Below, one piece after another: positions 15,388 through 23,099 of a stretch of 33,587 bases of DNA; the stretch's first letter is position 1; each line of letters begins with the position of its first letter. Source of the DNA: a virus. The position numbers and the translations under genes are program-made. The DNA lies in the IMG/VR virus record IMGVR_UViG_3300025721_000002, positions 1 through 33,587 of that record. The stretch is one strand, 5' to 3'. A model generated the notes under the pieces. The model saw only the letters and a program-made list of their open reading frames with translations, did no database searches and was not told the DNA's origin.

Positions 15388-15872
15388 CTAGTGTCCCTTG
15401 CGTGCCTGCATCACCTCGATAATCGGCTCAACGATGTCGTCTGGCGCGTTCATCAGGTCGTCATAGCTCCAGTGCATAAACTGGCAGATCACGACTTCGT
15501 TTTGGAGCTGGGCGTCACGGGCTTCACGTCGTTTGGGTCCGCGTCGCGCTCGATCTGATAGGTGGTAAGCACGGCAAGAATCTCCTGCGCCGTCTCCGGG
15601 TCCAGTGCGGAGATGGCATCCTGGGATACCGGCACATTTTTCCCGTTCTCATCAATCAGCGACCAATCAGTGACCCACATGCCGATGCGAATAAGGGGCA
15701 CACGCCCGAAGTCAACTTCCATTGTGCCGCCGAAACGGGTTCCGGTCAGTCCCGAGTTAGCAAGCGTCTGCTGCTCGCCGTAGGTCAGCCTGGCCTTGAT
15801 GTCAATCCAGTCGGAGTCGCTCAGCTCAAGCCGTACTGTTTCGGGTGTCACAAAACGATTCTTGCGGGCCAT
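15388..15872 (-). CDS. Tail assembly chaperone, -1 frameshift fusion (gpGT-like, 161 aa)
   Basis: Reading the zero frame from 15872 to the AAC at 15533-15531, then slipping -1, gives 114 + 47 residues ending at TAG 15388-15390. The extension reads RREARDAQLQNEVVICQFMHW..., closing with IEVMQARKGH. The Trp/Tyr-rich 'QFMHWSYDDLMNAPDD' is typical of gpT-type extensions that contact the tape measure. The extension uses the otherwise unexplained 100-nt gap before the tape-measure gene and ends 9 nt before it. Established knowledge: nearly all long-tailed phages make such a pair by programmed frameshifting. Confidence 0.85.
15489..15872 (-). CDS. Tail assembly chaperone, short form (gpG-like, 127 aa)
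   Basis: Start set at the ATG 15870-15872 because GAGAGGGAGGGAATCAACC precedes it; an upstream in-frame start at 15893 would overlap the previous gene. The product MARKNRFVTPETVRLELSDSD... is acidic and compact, typical of gpG-like chaperones lying between tail tube and tape measure. It shares its first 114 codons with the frameshift product described separately. Chaperones of this type coat the tape measure before tail-tube polymerisation and are absent from the mature virion. Confidence 0.85.
   Translation of the reverse strand: MARKNRFVTPETVRLELSDSDWIDIKARLTYGEQQTLANSGLTGTRFGGTMEVDFGRVPLIRIGMWVTDWSLIDENGKNVPVSQDAISALDPETAQEILAVLTTYQIERDADPNDVKPVTPSSKTKS
15531..15537 (-). promoter_or_regulatory. 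Slippery heptamer CCCAAAC (-1 ribosomal frameshift site)
   Basis: On the minus strand the zero-frame codons are GAC CCA AAC GAC, so C_CCA_AAC fits the X_XXY_YYZ rule exactly. After slippage the tRNAs re-pair with CCC and AAA. It lies 14 codons before the zero-frame stop and is the only in-frame canonical heptamer I found in that stretch. Confidence 0.85.
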
Positions 15873-15889
15873 GGTTGATTCCCTCCCTC

Positions 15890-16147
15890 TCAAAGAAACT
15901 CGGGTCTGCCAACAGCGTGTATCGTGAGCCGTCCACTGACCGTTACATCACGCCAGCGCCATATCCGCCGGCCTACATCCAGACGCAGCTCAAATGACGT
16001 GCCATTGTCTAGCCAGTAGTCGTTAACCTCTACCGGCTGGCACTCCAGCGTCCAGGTGTCGTCACTATCACGCATGGACCAGCGTCCAAGGTTGGCAGCC
16101 ACGCGGCCGCCAGCCCTGAGCTGTCCCGATTGGCCGGTCATCTGCAA
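15890..16147 (-). CDS. Small tail-region protein (85 aa)
   Basis: A TTG start at 16145-16147 is favoured over the ATG six nt later because GGAGG lies 8 nt upstream of the TTG, while its spacing to the ATG is about 14 nt. The product is beta-rich and Trp-rich (TWTLECQPVEVNDYWL, RIWRWRDVTVSGRLTI) with no known motif. It lies between the tail tube gene and the chaperone gene. Probably a minor tail or tube-associated protein; identity not established. Confidence 0.6.
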   Translation of the reverse strand: MQMTGQSGQLRAGGRVAANLGRWSMRDSDDTWTLECQPVEVNDYWLDNGTSFELRLDVGRRIWRWRDVTVSGRLTIHAVGRPEFL

Positions 16148-16168
16148 CTTTTAAACCTCCATTAAGCC

Positions 16169-16564
16169 TTACATTTGTCCCCATGCGTCTTTTGCGGAAA
16201 ACGAGCTACTGACACTGATCGCGCCACTCACCTCGGTGCTCGTGCTGAAATCCACCCACGCTGGGCCATAGAAGTACTTGGTCACCGCGTTGCGCGACGG
16301 GTACAGGTACATCACCACGCCGTCCGCACTGTTGGCCCCCTCGTACAGCTGGTCGCTGGTGTCGTCCCAGAAACCGGAGAGGGTCCCGGATACGTCAGAC
16401 AGACCCTGCACGTAGGTTTTGTTCGCCGCGCCAAACTCAGACACATCGAACTTATCGGTCGTGCGGTTAAGCGTCCAACCGGTGAGGCCCACGATGCTCG
16501 TGGCCTCGGTCGCTCCGCTCGGACTTATGTAAACTACCCCTGCCTTGCCGGCATACTTAGCCAC
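16169..16564 (-). CDS. Major tail tube protein (131 aa)
   Basis: GTG start at 16562-16564. Compact beta-rich protein: 'GVVYISPSGATEATSIVGLTGWTLNRTTDKFDVSEFGAANKTYVQGL', then 'SGTLSGFWDD' and a C-terminal 'VSGAISVSSSFSAKDAWGQM'. The 'T..WTL....D..DVT/SEFG....TYV.GL.D.SGT.SGF.D' pattern is typical of short siphovirus tail tube proteins that polymerise into hexameric rings. Position upstream of the chaperone pair fits the standard order. High expression would be expected. Confidence 0.85.
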   Translation of the reverse strand: MAKYAGKAGVVYISPSGATEATSIVGLTGWTLNRTTDKFDVSEFGAANKTYVQGLSDVSGTLSGFWDDTSDQLYEGANSADGVVMYLYPSRNAVTKYFYGPAWVDFSTSTEVSGAISVSSSFSAKDAWGQM

Positions 16565-16585
16565 TTGCGAACCTTGCCTTTCTTT

Positions 16586-17674
16586 TTAGATAGCCAGTGC
16601 TACGTCAGACCCCATGCCCACACGGGCGAGATCGCTAATGATTTGGGCCGCGCGAGCGGCGTAGGTGTGCCCGGCCACGGCGGCTGGTAGCGCCGCCGCA
16701 ATGCGTTGCCGTTCGGCGTCGTGCGCCAGGTAAAAACGGATGGATGATTCAAGGCCGGCGGCGTCAGCGAATGTCGGTACCAGGTCGCCGAAAACCTCGC
16801 CCACCTCCGGGCGATGATCGCTGATGGTGAACGCACCGCAAGCGGCCAGCTCGAGCGCGCGTGGATTGAGAGACTCGGCATGTTCGATACGCGGCGCATG
16901 CCGGCCAAACCCGCGCGATGTGCGGTAGAGATTCAGACCGATTTTCGCGCGCTGGTAAAGGTTGACCGCTAGTGCGTTGTCCATCACGCCACCCCGGATG
17001 TGGCGGCGTATACGCGAGCGCGAGCCGAACAGCCCCCACTCGCCGTACAACCCCAGGTCGATACCGTCCCAATCAACGCCACGTAATACGTCGCAGCGTT
17101 CTTGAAATCCAGTCCCGACGAACACCACGTCATGCATTGCCGTGTTGTCCGGCGCAGAGAGAGTGGTGTTGTGCTTGGCCGGGTCGTGGGCGTGCGGCAG
17201 GTAGTACACGTGTGGGTTGACTTGCCGCAGGTAGGGCAGACTGGAACGCTCGTTTGTCCAGGCAATATCAACGTGCTTGACGACCCGCGCCTGCGGGAGA
17301 TCGTCGTATGGACTTTCGGTCAACACCACGCCCACCCGGCGTCCAGCCCGTTTGAGCTGCACGATAATATCCGGATGCAGATACATAGCCGATACCACCA
17401 GCACAACGTCCACGTCAAAACGCAACGCTCGCTCCAGCACATCAATGCTGGCCTTGTACAGCACATCAGCTCCAGAGGGCTTCACCGTGTCCGGGTTGTG
17501 TTTGCGTGCTCTGTTGTAAGCCAGGCCCAACCACGACCCGGCGAAGGCGATACGGCTGTCCAGCGCGTAATGCACGATCTCGCAGCCCTGTGCCTCCAGC
17601 TGAGACGCAAGGCCGTCAAACACATCCGCCGTGGAATAGCTCGCGCCGGGGTGTACCAGGAGGATTTTAGGCAT
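16586..17674 (-). CDS. Glycosyltransferase, CgeB/GT-B-like (362 aa)
   Basis: Start set at ATG 17672-17674 (MPKILLVHPG), 8 nt inside the end of the upstream gene; the longer frame to 17749 is entirely overlapped by that gene. N-terminal Rossmann-like half (KILLVHPG...DVFDGLASQLEAQGCEIVHY, DVVLVVSAMYLHPD, VGVVLTESPYDD). C-terminal half with 'VVFVGTGF', 'GLYGEWG' and the donor-site region 'ESLNPRALELAACGAFTISDHRPEVGEVF', characteristic of CgeB/Glyco_trans_1-type enzymes. Cytoplasmic. It probably transfers a sugar from a nucleotide donor. Adjacency to tail tube and head-tail joining genes suggests a virion protein as acceptor. Confidence 0.82.
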   Translation of the reverse strand: MPKILLVHPGASYSTADVFDGLASQLEAQGCEIVHYALDSRIAFAGSWLGLAYNRARKHNPDTVKPSGADVLYKASIDVLERALRFDVDVVLVVSAMYLHPDIIVQLKRAGRRVGVVLTESPYDDLPQARVVKHVDIAWTNERSSLPYLRQVNPHVYYLPHAHDPAKHNTTLSAPDNTAMHDVVFVGTGFQERCDVLRGVDWDGIDLGLYGEWGLFGSRSRIRRHIRGGVMDNALAVNLYQRAKIGLNLYRTSRGFGRHAPRIEHAESLNPRALELAACGAFTISDHRPEVGEVFGDLVPTFADAAGLESSIRFYLAHDAERQRIAAALPAAVAGHTYAARAAQIISDLARVGMGSDVALAI

Positions 17675-18194
17675 TCGTACGCCCCCGACCTTGCCGGCCT
17701 GGGTTTGGTTTGACTGCCAGTGCGTACACATCGCCCGCCTGCTCGTCACGTTCGAGCGCGATGGTGTCGAACCCGGCCTCGTTTAGCCATTCAGCCAATT
17801 CGTCCGGGTCAATGTTGCGGTAGAACTCATCACCGACCGCGCCGCCATCCGACCCGTGCGGCGTGCGCTCCGGGCCAGCGGCGGTGAGCAGGAAAACCCC
17901 GCCCGGCTCCAGTATCGTGTAGGCGTTGGCAATCAGCGCCACCGCGTCGCTGGCATGCTCCAAACACTCGGTCATCACGACCGTATCCACCGGCTGCTCT
18001 GGGCTGTAGGCCGCGCCGTCCGACACAACATCAACCCCGTTACCAGGGCGCACATCAACTCCGGTGTAGTCCACGCCAGGGAACAGATCACGCACCGAGC
18101 CATTGACGTTATAGCTGCCAATCTCAATGACGCTCTTGCGCTTTGGCAGACCGGCAACGGTTCTCTGTACGTAGCTGTACGCCTCGTTGTGCAT
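17667..18194 (-). CDS. SAM-dependent methyltransferase, class I (175 aa)
   Basis: Start set at ATG 18192-18194, with GGAG upstream and 4 nt after the stop of the preceding gene. Rossmann motifs: 'SVIEIGSYNVNGS' (motif I, with the usual G.G.G altered), 'YTGVDVRPGNGVDVV' (motif II, acidic ribose ligand), 'VDTVVMTECLEHASD' (Methyltransf_11-type 'tevlEH'), and 'ILEPGGVFLLTAAGP'. No DPPY motif, so it is not an amino-methyltransferase for DNA. Its stop overlaps the glycosyltransferase start, so the two are probably one functional unit, for example sugar synthesis/transfer followed by sugar O-methylation. Substrate is inferred, not shown. Confidence 0.8.
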   Translation of the reverse strand: MHNEAYSYVQRTVAGLPKRKSVIEIGSYNVNGSVRDLFPGVDYTGVDVRPGNGVDVVSDGAAYSPEQPVDTVVMTECLEHASDAVALIANAYTILEPGGVFLLTAAGPERTPHGSDGGAVGDEFYRNIDPDELAEWLNEAGFDTIALERDEQAGDVYALAVKPNPGRQGRGRTNA

Positions 18195-18198
18195 TGTC

Positions 18199-18675
18199 TT
18201 AACTCCAGACCAGGGGGCTATCGATCTCAACGGTCACACTAATGCGGGCGCGGTGACAAAACGTGTCCGAGATCATGGCGTGGTCGGCGGTCATGCCCGC
18301 GACGGATGTGCTGTACACACGCGCCTCCGACGCTCCAAACGTCATTTTGTTCGCAAGCGCGCGCATCACGTTCTCCACCAGTTCCATAAACTCGTTTTCG
18401 GTGGCGGCCGCGTCGTTGACCGACCGGTATCCAGTGACCTCATATGTGTAGCGCCAGGCGCCTTCGCCGAATGCGGATTCCTCTAGCGCCTCGGCTAATA
18501 CAAAACGTATGAACCAGACCCGTATCTGCACGACGCCGCCGATGGTCGTGCTGGCCAACGACTTGAACCCAGCACTATCTTTCGTCAGCCGCCAGAAGTC
18601 GTAAACCTTGCCGACGCCGGTGACGGTGTTCAGTGCCGCCTCGATACCGTCACGACACGTTGCAAAACTGGTCAC
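18199..18675 (-). CDS. Tail terminator/tail completion-like protein (158 aa)
   Basis: GTG start at 18673-18675 overlaps the stop of the gp10-like gene (GTGA). The sequence begins 'TSFATCRDGIEAALNTVTGVGKVYDFWRLT' and ends with a strand pattern 'SVTVEIDSPLVWS'. Alpha/beta proteins of this size (about 130-160 aa) lying between HK97 gp10-like and tail tube genes are normally tail terminators that cap the tube. The call rests mainly on position and size. Confidence 0.6.
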   Translation of the reverse strand: MTSFATCRDGIEAALNTVTGVGKVYDFWRLTKDSAGFKSLASTTIGGVVQIRVWFIRFVLAEALEESAFGEGAWRYTYEVTGYRSVNDAAATENEFMELVENVMRALANKMTFGASEARVYSTSVAGMTADHAMISDTFCHRARISVTVEIDSPLVWS

Positions 18676-19163
18676 CGGAACGCCCGTTTAACGATCGCGG
18701 CGATGCGCCGCTCCCACAGACTCTTTATCCTGGGACTTTCGCTATCGAAAGCGCGCTCGAACATATGCGCGCCCTTGGTGCCTCGTCTACCGATAGCCCG
18801 CGCCACCAGGAAGGCCGCGCTTCTATCGCCGCCAAACTTGCGCTTGACCCACAGCTCGATGGGCGCCATGGGTGGCATCTTGCCGGGCGCGCGTCCGGTC
18901 TCCAGGCTGGCGATCTTGATCGGCTCGTCACGGCTAAAGACACGCCCGGTAAGGTTGATGCCCGACCCGGATACGTCCGTCGTCATGCTCCCGCGCGCAA
19001 GGCCGGTGGCGCCCACCGGCGTGTTATCGACAACCACCCGTTCGATCTGTCCAACCGACACATTCATCGTGGCGCGCATCTCGCTCTCCACCAGTGCCGG
19101 CGCATTCGAAAACGCGCGCTGTAACTCGCTAACCCCTTTAGCCGTAATGCGCAGCTCAGCCAT
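18672..19163 (-). CDS. HK97 gp10-like head-tail/neck protein (163 aa)
   Basis: Start at ATG 19161-19163, which overlaps the upstream stop as TAATG; a GTG three codons earlier is possible. Pattern matches the HK97-gp10_like family: 'GVSELQRAFSNAPALVESEMRATMNVSVGQIERVVVDNTPVGATGLARGSM', a Gly-containing strand region ('GSGINLTGRVFSRD'), 'LETGRAPGKMPP' and a C-terminal helix ('SESPRIKSLWERRIAAIVKRAFR'). The 'TP..TG.L..S' motif is diagnostic. These proteins contribute to neck or tail completion. Coupled to the tail terminator by GTGA. Confidence 0.8.
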   Translation of the reverse strand: MAELRITAKGVSELQRAFSNAPALVESEMRATMNVSVGQIERVVVDNTPVGATGLARGSMTTDVSGSGINLTGRVFSRDEPIKIASLETGRAPGKMPPMAPIELWVKRKFGGDRSAAFLVARAIGRRGTKGAHMFERAFDSESPRIKSLWERRIAAIVKRAFR

Positions 19164-19864
19164 TAGCGCCACCTCGAGCCGTGGGTCAAATACTCCATAC
19201 CCGATCCCGAGAACGATGAATCAAAGTCCAGTACCACCAGACCCGGTGGAACACCCTTACGGATACCCATGAGGTCCTTGTAGTCACTCTCGAAGGCGCG
19301 CGAGCGTTTGGCCGCCGACTCATCCTTCGAGTTCCGGTTAATCGCGTCGGCGTCGATGGTCGAATCCTGCTCGTGGATAAACCGGCTCGCTAGACGCGCC
19401 AGCATGCGGCTGGCCGCCAACGTCGTCACGGCCTCCTCGTGCCAGACCGGGATCGTCGTTGCGGCGGCCAGGTCAAGGTCCTGGATGGTGTGCCGCACCG
19501 TGTACGTCACCCGCATGGTGTCACCGCTGTCCGGCGTATGATGTGGCAGATCAAGCACAACCGTGCTGGTTGCCGAGCGGTAGATACGATAATCAGCCGC
19601 CTCGAGGAATGTTTGTGGCCGGCTGCCGGTAGGCAGCTCCACACTGTCGATCTGTGAGAATCCCGGAAGGAAGGCGCCCACGAATGTAAACTGGTACAGT
19701 GCGCCGTCGCCAGTGAAGTTTTCGACGATGGTGTGTGGTGCGTCCCGGTTGTAACGCGCCAGCGCCTCGCGAAACGCCTGCTCTTTATCGACTGCGGACA
19801 GCACGGCATCCTGATTCTGGAGCAGGCTCTCGGCGCGTTGTTCCAGAATCAGGTAATCGCTCAT
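19163..19864 (-). CDS. Head-tail connector/adaptor-like protein (233 aa)
   Basis: Begins with a helix, MSDYLILEQRAESLLQNQDA, then 'LSAVDKEQAFREALARYNRDAP'. A beta-rich middle follows, then helices 'EEAVTTLAASRMLARLASRF' and 'SAAKRSRAFESDYKDLMGI'. The long helix ending '...Y...L.G' and the 'ALARYNRDAP' segment are seen in phage connector or adaptor proteins (HK97 gp6/SPP1 gp15 position). Located between capsid-region genes and the gp10-like gene, as expected for the head completion protein. Start overlaps the upstream stop (ATGA-type, 19861-19864). Confidence 0.6.
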   Translation of the reverse strand: MSDYLILEQRAESLLQNQDAVLSAVDKEQAFREALARYNRDAPHTIVENFTGDGALYQFTFVGAFLPGFSQIDSVELPTGSRPQTFLEAADYRIYRSATSTVVLDLPHHTPDSGDTMRVTYTVRHTIQDLDLAAATTIPVWHEEAVTTLAASRMLARLASRFIHEQDSTIDADAINRNSKDESAAKRSRAFESDYKDLMGIRKGVPPGLVVLDFDSSFSGSGMEYLTHGSRWR

Positions 19865-20127
19865 ACGTACATCACCGATGCCACCGCGCCAGTGCCCGTT
19901 AGTGTGACGTAACCCGTGTTACCGACGACAAATGGCACACACGGGGCGAACACGGTTGACGTGCCCACGGCAGCCGCCAGTGTTAGCACCACCGTGCCGC
20001 CCGAGCCACCCATTTTCAGTGTGAGCGTGGCGGCGGCGGCGGCGGCCGTTAGCGTGATCGCCATCACCGTGTTATTCGCGCCCAGGTTGCCCGATGCGCT
20101 GAATTCAGTTATTGCAACTGGACCCAT
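19861..20127 (-). CDS. Small Ala/Gly/Thr-rich virion-associated candidate (88 aa)
   Basis: Low-complexity beta-prone sequence: 'VMAITLTAAAAAATLTLKMGGSGGTVVLTLAAAVGTSTVF', a single Cys in 'APCVPFVVGNTGYVTLTGTG'. No signal peptide or clear transmembrane helix despite its hydrophobicity. It sits just downstream of another beta-rich protein and the capsid fusion. Small beta-rich proteins here are often capsid decoration proteins, but no family is recognised and the role is inferred from place only. Confidence 0.55.
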   Translation of the reverse strand: MGPVAITEFSASGNLGANNTVMAITLTAAAAAATLTLKMGGSGGTVVLTLAAAVGTSTVFAPCVPFVVGNTGYVTLTGTGAVASVMYV

Positions 20128-20130
20128 AAC

Positions 20131-20541
20131 TCAGGCGCCCTCATATGTGACGCTAACCAACCCGGTCGGCAGCGCCAGCCCAGTGCCAACCTTCTGGTGT
20201 TGGATCTGGATCAGTGCTCCGGCGGCAAGGGCAAGCGGAGTGGACGGCTCGTAGAGCGTGACCACCGCGCCCTTTACCGCGTCAGTAGCGTTGACGTAAT
20301 CCGTGGCCGCAAGCTCGGTTGTGCCCGTCCCCGCAACGCCGGCATTAAGGACATTGACGTGCGTGGTGTTGGTGTCCGCGCCGGAAATGGCCGCATCCCA
20401 ACGCACCGTCACCGATACCAACTTGCAAGTAAACGGCGCATTGAAAACGCCGGTCGTCTCGGTAGCTGTGGCGGCGGCATGAGCCGAGAGCTGTGCCTGT
20501 TGCAGATGTCCGCCCGGAAGATCGTGAACTGAACTCGGCAT
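20131..20541 (-). CDS. Capsid-region protein, decoration protein candidate (136 aa)
   Basis: ATG at 20539-20541. Soluble beta-rich chain with 'CKLVSVTVRWDAAISGADTNTTHVNVLNAG' and 'LALAAGALIQIQHQKVGTGLALPTGLVSVTYEG'. The pattern of a strand, Gly/Ala-rich turn and 'G..L.....GTG...P.G.v.v.y' resembles small phage virion proteins placed right after the major capsid gene. No catalytic motif. The following gene starts only 3 nt after its stop, implying coordinated expression. Decoration/stabilisation is a positional inference. Confidence 0.55.
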   Translation of the reverse strand: MPSSVHDLPGGHLQQAQLSAHAAATATETTGVFNAPFTCKLVSVTVRWDAAISGADTNTTHVNVLNAGVAGTGTTELAATDYVNATDAVKGAVVTLYEPSTPLALAAGALIQIQHQKVGTGLALPTGLVSVTYEGA

Positions 20542-20602
20542 ACTGTTGTCCTTTCAGATGTGGTGGCGGGCCGGTCAGATGCCAGCCCGCTCAGTCAGCT
20601 AT

Positions 20603-22762
20603 TTACCCCGCGACGACCTGTCGGTACGCGCCACGGTGATCGAGGTTTGTCGCGCCGTAGATATGGCGGATTTTGTACGTGATTTTGTCAGCGGTGAAAT
20701 TACTGCCAATCGTTGGCTGATCCTGTACGAATAGCTCAGGCTCTTCGCGCCCGTTGAGGAAACCGACCTCCAGATTTGGGGTGTCCTGCGGGTTGGCGAA
20801 TGCATACCAGTCGGTTGCATCCGTCCAATCGTCCATCACGATGACCTCATAGCCGCCCTGGAACATGTTCGGCTCGGTCGCTGTAAAGGAAGATGCCTGA
20901 GACATCACACCGGACTGGGTAAGCCGGTACGCTGTCTCGCGTAGCTCATTCGGGATCACCAGAATCTTCGGTGTGTTGCCCGCACCCAGGACGTGGCCCG
21001 TCTCGTTGTAGGCGGTCTGGTTACGCATGGCGTTCTCGACAGCCAACAGGGCCGTCGCGCTCAACGCGGTCGTGCCGGTATTTCCATGGTTGGAGTGAAA
21101 AAGTGTCGTGGCGTCGTACGTCACCGTCGGGTTGCCGAGGATCATGTCAGTCCAGACAAAATCATGTAGCGTGCGAGCCGCCGCGCGGCCCATGCGTTGC
21201 GGCAAGCGCCGGAGGGAGCCCACGTTGTCATTAGCGATCACTTCGAGTGTTAAAGACTCCAGGTAGCCGCGCTTGGTTGGGCTGTAGGTCGCCTCTTCAT
21301 CGGTTGGGCTCGTCGTGGGCTGGTAGGTTCCACCCTCGGCCACTACCGGCAGATCGCCGTACCCGCCGAAGCGCGTGCGCCGCTGCGTGCGGAAATCATT
21401 CAGCGGCACAATGTCCGTTGTGATTTTTCGCCATGAATCGAACTGAGGATGGTTGTATTCGCGAATCATGCGCCGCGTGATCGAGTCGCCCAGTACCTGG
21501 CCCCAGCTGGTGGAGTCAATGGCCTCGGTCAACGCGCTAACCGGCGAGTACTGGGTCGCCTCGCCCAGAATCTGGAACGGGAGCTGCCCATCAATGTAGG
21601 ACAGGCTCTGACCGCTTATATCGAGGAACGCCTGTTTGATTGAGCGGTATGGCGTTACACCATCAATGGGCGCGCCTTCAAACAAGCCGTCAAGCGCTTT
21701 GCGTTGCTTATCGCGGACATCCTCGGTGATCTCGATACTTCCCGAACGCGGTTGTCCGCCGCCGGCAGCCTCAACGAGCTTTGCCGCCGTGGCGCGGTCG
21801 CGCTCAATGCGTTTCGCCAACTTGTCATGATCGAAGATCACCCCCTCAAAATCTTCGCGGATGCCAGCCTTGACCGGCTCCGGGAGTTTCGATTCGGACA
21901 ACGTTTCCGCCAGCACCAACCGGCATTCCGACATCGCGATACGCTGCTCAAAACGCTGCTCGGCTTCGGTCAGCGCGCTATCGTCCAGCGGCGCTGGCGT
22001 CGGGGCGAGCTTCACTGCCTCTGCCGATGCCTTGGCAAGCTCAGCGGGCGCTTCGGTTGCCAGCTGGGTCATCTCCGCCTCAGTCAGCGTCTCGCCCCGA
22101 CGCAGCCGGGCCAACAAGTCTTCCATGGTTCGTAAAATCCTTTCTTGGCCCGTGTCAATCGCGGCGACGAGCCCAATCAGCTCACCACCGGCACTTGGCC
22201 GCATTACAATGTCCACTGAATCAACAGCGGTAAAATCGTCTATGCGTCTCACCAGTCCCTCGGCGAGACGCCGGACTGTGCTTTTGTATTTGCCGTGTGG
22301 GACTACATGGGAGAAACCGAACGGGGTACGTCCGGTGCGCTGCGAGACGTCCCATGCGTGCAGGAACGTCTCGCGCAATTCAGGCTTGCCCTTGTTGATT
22401 TCGAAGGTCGCCTCAACGCCACGTGGATTGGGGGAGGGGTTGGTTATCCATCCGCCCACATCGCTAAACCCGCGATGTGCGGGCGAGTGGTCAGCGCCGC
22501 CGTAATATGCGGTGACGCCCTCGTATAGCCCGGCTCGCCTGTGTAGCACGTCGAGCGGGTACTCTGTCTTGTTTCTGGAAATGCCGGCCTGGATGACCTG
22601 CATGCGCCATTTCCAGCCCGCGCCATTGTCGGCAGACTCAAGCAACGCACCATCACTGAGGATGGTCACGACTTCGGCAACCGGCTCAACTGGTTCTGGT
22701 TGTGTGGTGTCTTTGTCTAACACAGAAAGAGCGCCTAACGTTAGACGCTCTGGGGCGTTCAA
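20603..22762 (-). CDS. Fused prohead protease - scaffold - major capsid protein (719 aa)
   Basis: Three regions. About residues 25-215 resemble phage prohead proteases, with candidate catalytic His in 'GGADHSPAHRGF' and Ser in 'FGFSHVV'. About 215-370 are Glu/Ala/Leu-rich and coiled, like a scaffold (MEDLLARLRRGETLTEAEMTQL...). About 370-719 are a major capsid domain of Mu gpT/HK97 type ('SWRKITTDIVPLNDFRTQRRTRFGGYGDLPVV', 'FVWTDMILGNPTVTYDATTLFHSNHGN', 'LEVGFLNGREEPELF'). Start is uncertain: TTG at 22760-22762 is preceded directly by an in-frame stop, and a GTG lies 13 codons later; neither has a strong ribosome binding site. Self-cleavage would release mature capsid protein. Preceded by promoter 22806-22834. 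Confidence 0.82.
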   Translation of the reverse strand: MNAPERLTLGALSVLDKDTTQPEPVEPVAEVVTILSDGALLESADNGAGWKWRMQVIQAGISRNKTEYPLDVLHRRAGLYEGVTAYYGGADHSPAHRGFSDVGGWITNPSPNPRGVEATFEINKGKPELRETFLHAWDVSQRTGRTPFGFSHVVPHGKYKSTVRRLAEGLVRRIDDFTAVDSVDIVMRPSAGGELIGLVAAIDTGQERILRTMEDLLARLRRGETLTEAEMTQLATEAPAELAKASAEAVKLAPTPAPLDDSALTEAEQRFEQRIAMSECRLVLAETLSESKLPEPVKAGIREDFEGVIFDHDKLAKRIERDRATAAKLVEAAGGGQPRSGSIEITEDVRDKQRKALDGLFEGAPIDGVTPYRSIKQAFLDISGQSLSYIDGQLPFQILGEATQYSPVSALTEAIDSTSWGQVLGDSITRRMIREYNHPQFDSWRKITTDIVPLNDFRTQRRTRFGGYGDLPVVAEGGTYQPTTSPTDEEATYSPTKRGYLESLTLEVIANDNVGSLRRLPQRMGRAAARTLHDFVWTDMILGNPTVTYDATTLFHSNHGNTGTTALSATALLAVENAMRNQTAYNETGHVLGAGNTPKILVIPNELRETAYRLTQSGVMSQASSFTATEPNMFQGGYEVIVMDDWTDATDWYAFANPQDTPNLEVGFLNGREEPELFVQDQPTIGSNFTADKITYKIRHIYGATNLDHRGAYRQVVAG

Positions 22763-22805
22763 TCATTGGGCGCTCTGAAGGGCACTCTGGGCTAGTATTG
22801 TCCGT

Positions 22806-22834
22806 AGTGTAGGTTATGGTTAGCGGCGTGTCAA
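22806..22834 (-). promoter_or_regulatory. Sigma70-type promoter for the capsid/tail operon
   Basis: On the minus strand TTGACA (22834-22829, full consensus -35), a 17-nt spacer, then TACACT (22811-22806, 4 of 6 for -10). It starts right after the stop codon of the preceding gene and reads into the capsid fusion gene, with an expected transcription start near 22799. This is the best promoter match I found in the window. Confidence 0.7.
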
Positions 22835-23020
22835 CTACGCCACCTGTTCTTCTTTCAGCGCGTCCGCTTCCTCCAGGATTTGATCTAAGCGGCGAACCGT
22901 TACATGCTGCTCGCCGTGGTGCCGGTCACGGTGAACGACGCACACATACCCCGCAATGATCTGTAGCTCAAAGATGGGCATATTGCACTCCTGGCAGCGC
23001 TCGATGTGCCGGTCAGTCAT
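22835..23020 (-). CDS. Small CxxC/His-rich protein (61 aa)
   Basis: Start taken at ATG 23018-23020 (MTDRHIERCQEC); a GTG at 23047 would add nine residues, and neither has a strong ribosome binding site. 'CQEC' near residue 9 with 'CVVHRDRHHGEQH' about 20 residues later offers a Cys2/His2-like zinc site. The C-terminus 'RRLDQILEEADALKEEQVA' is an acidic helix. It lies between a head morphogenesis gene and the capsid promoter. Family not recognised. Confidence 0.55.
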   Translation of the reverse strand: MTDRHIERCQECNMPIFELQIIAGYVCVVHRDRHHGEQHVTVRRLDQILEEADALKEEQVA

Positions 23021-23099
23021 GATGGCGTACGCCGCTCCATAATCCACACGACGAGGCGACTCAGCAGGGCATTAAGGTAAAGCCGCACATAATACAGCG

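Noticed and set aside
22729-22750. Palindrome GAGCG...CTAACGTTAG...CGCTC as an operator
   Set aside because: Two mismatches outside a 10-bp core, and it lies inside the first codons of the capsid gene. No second copy seen, so mentioned only as a test point.
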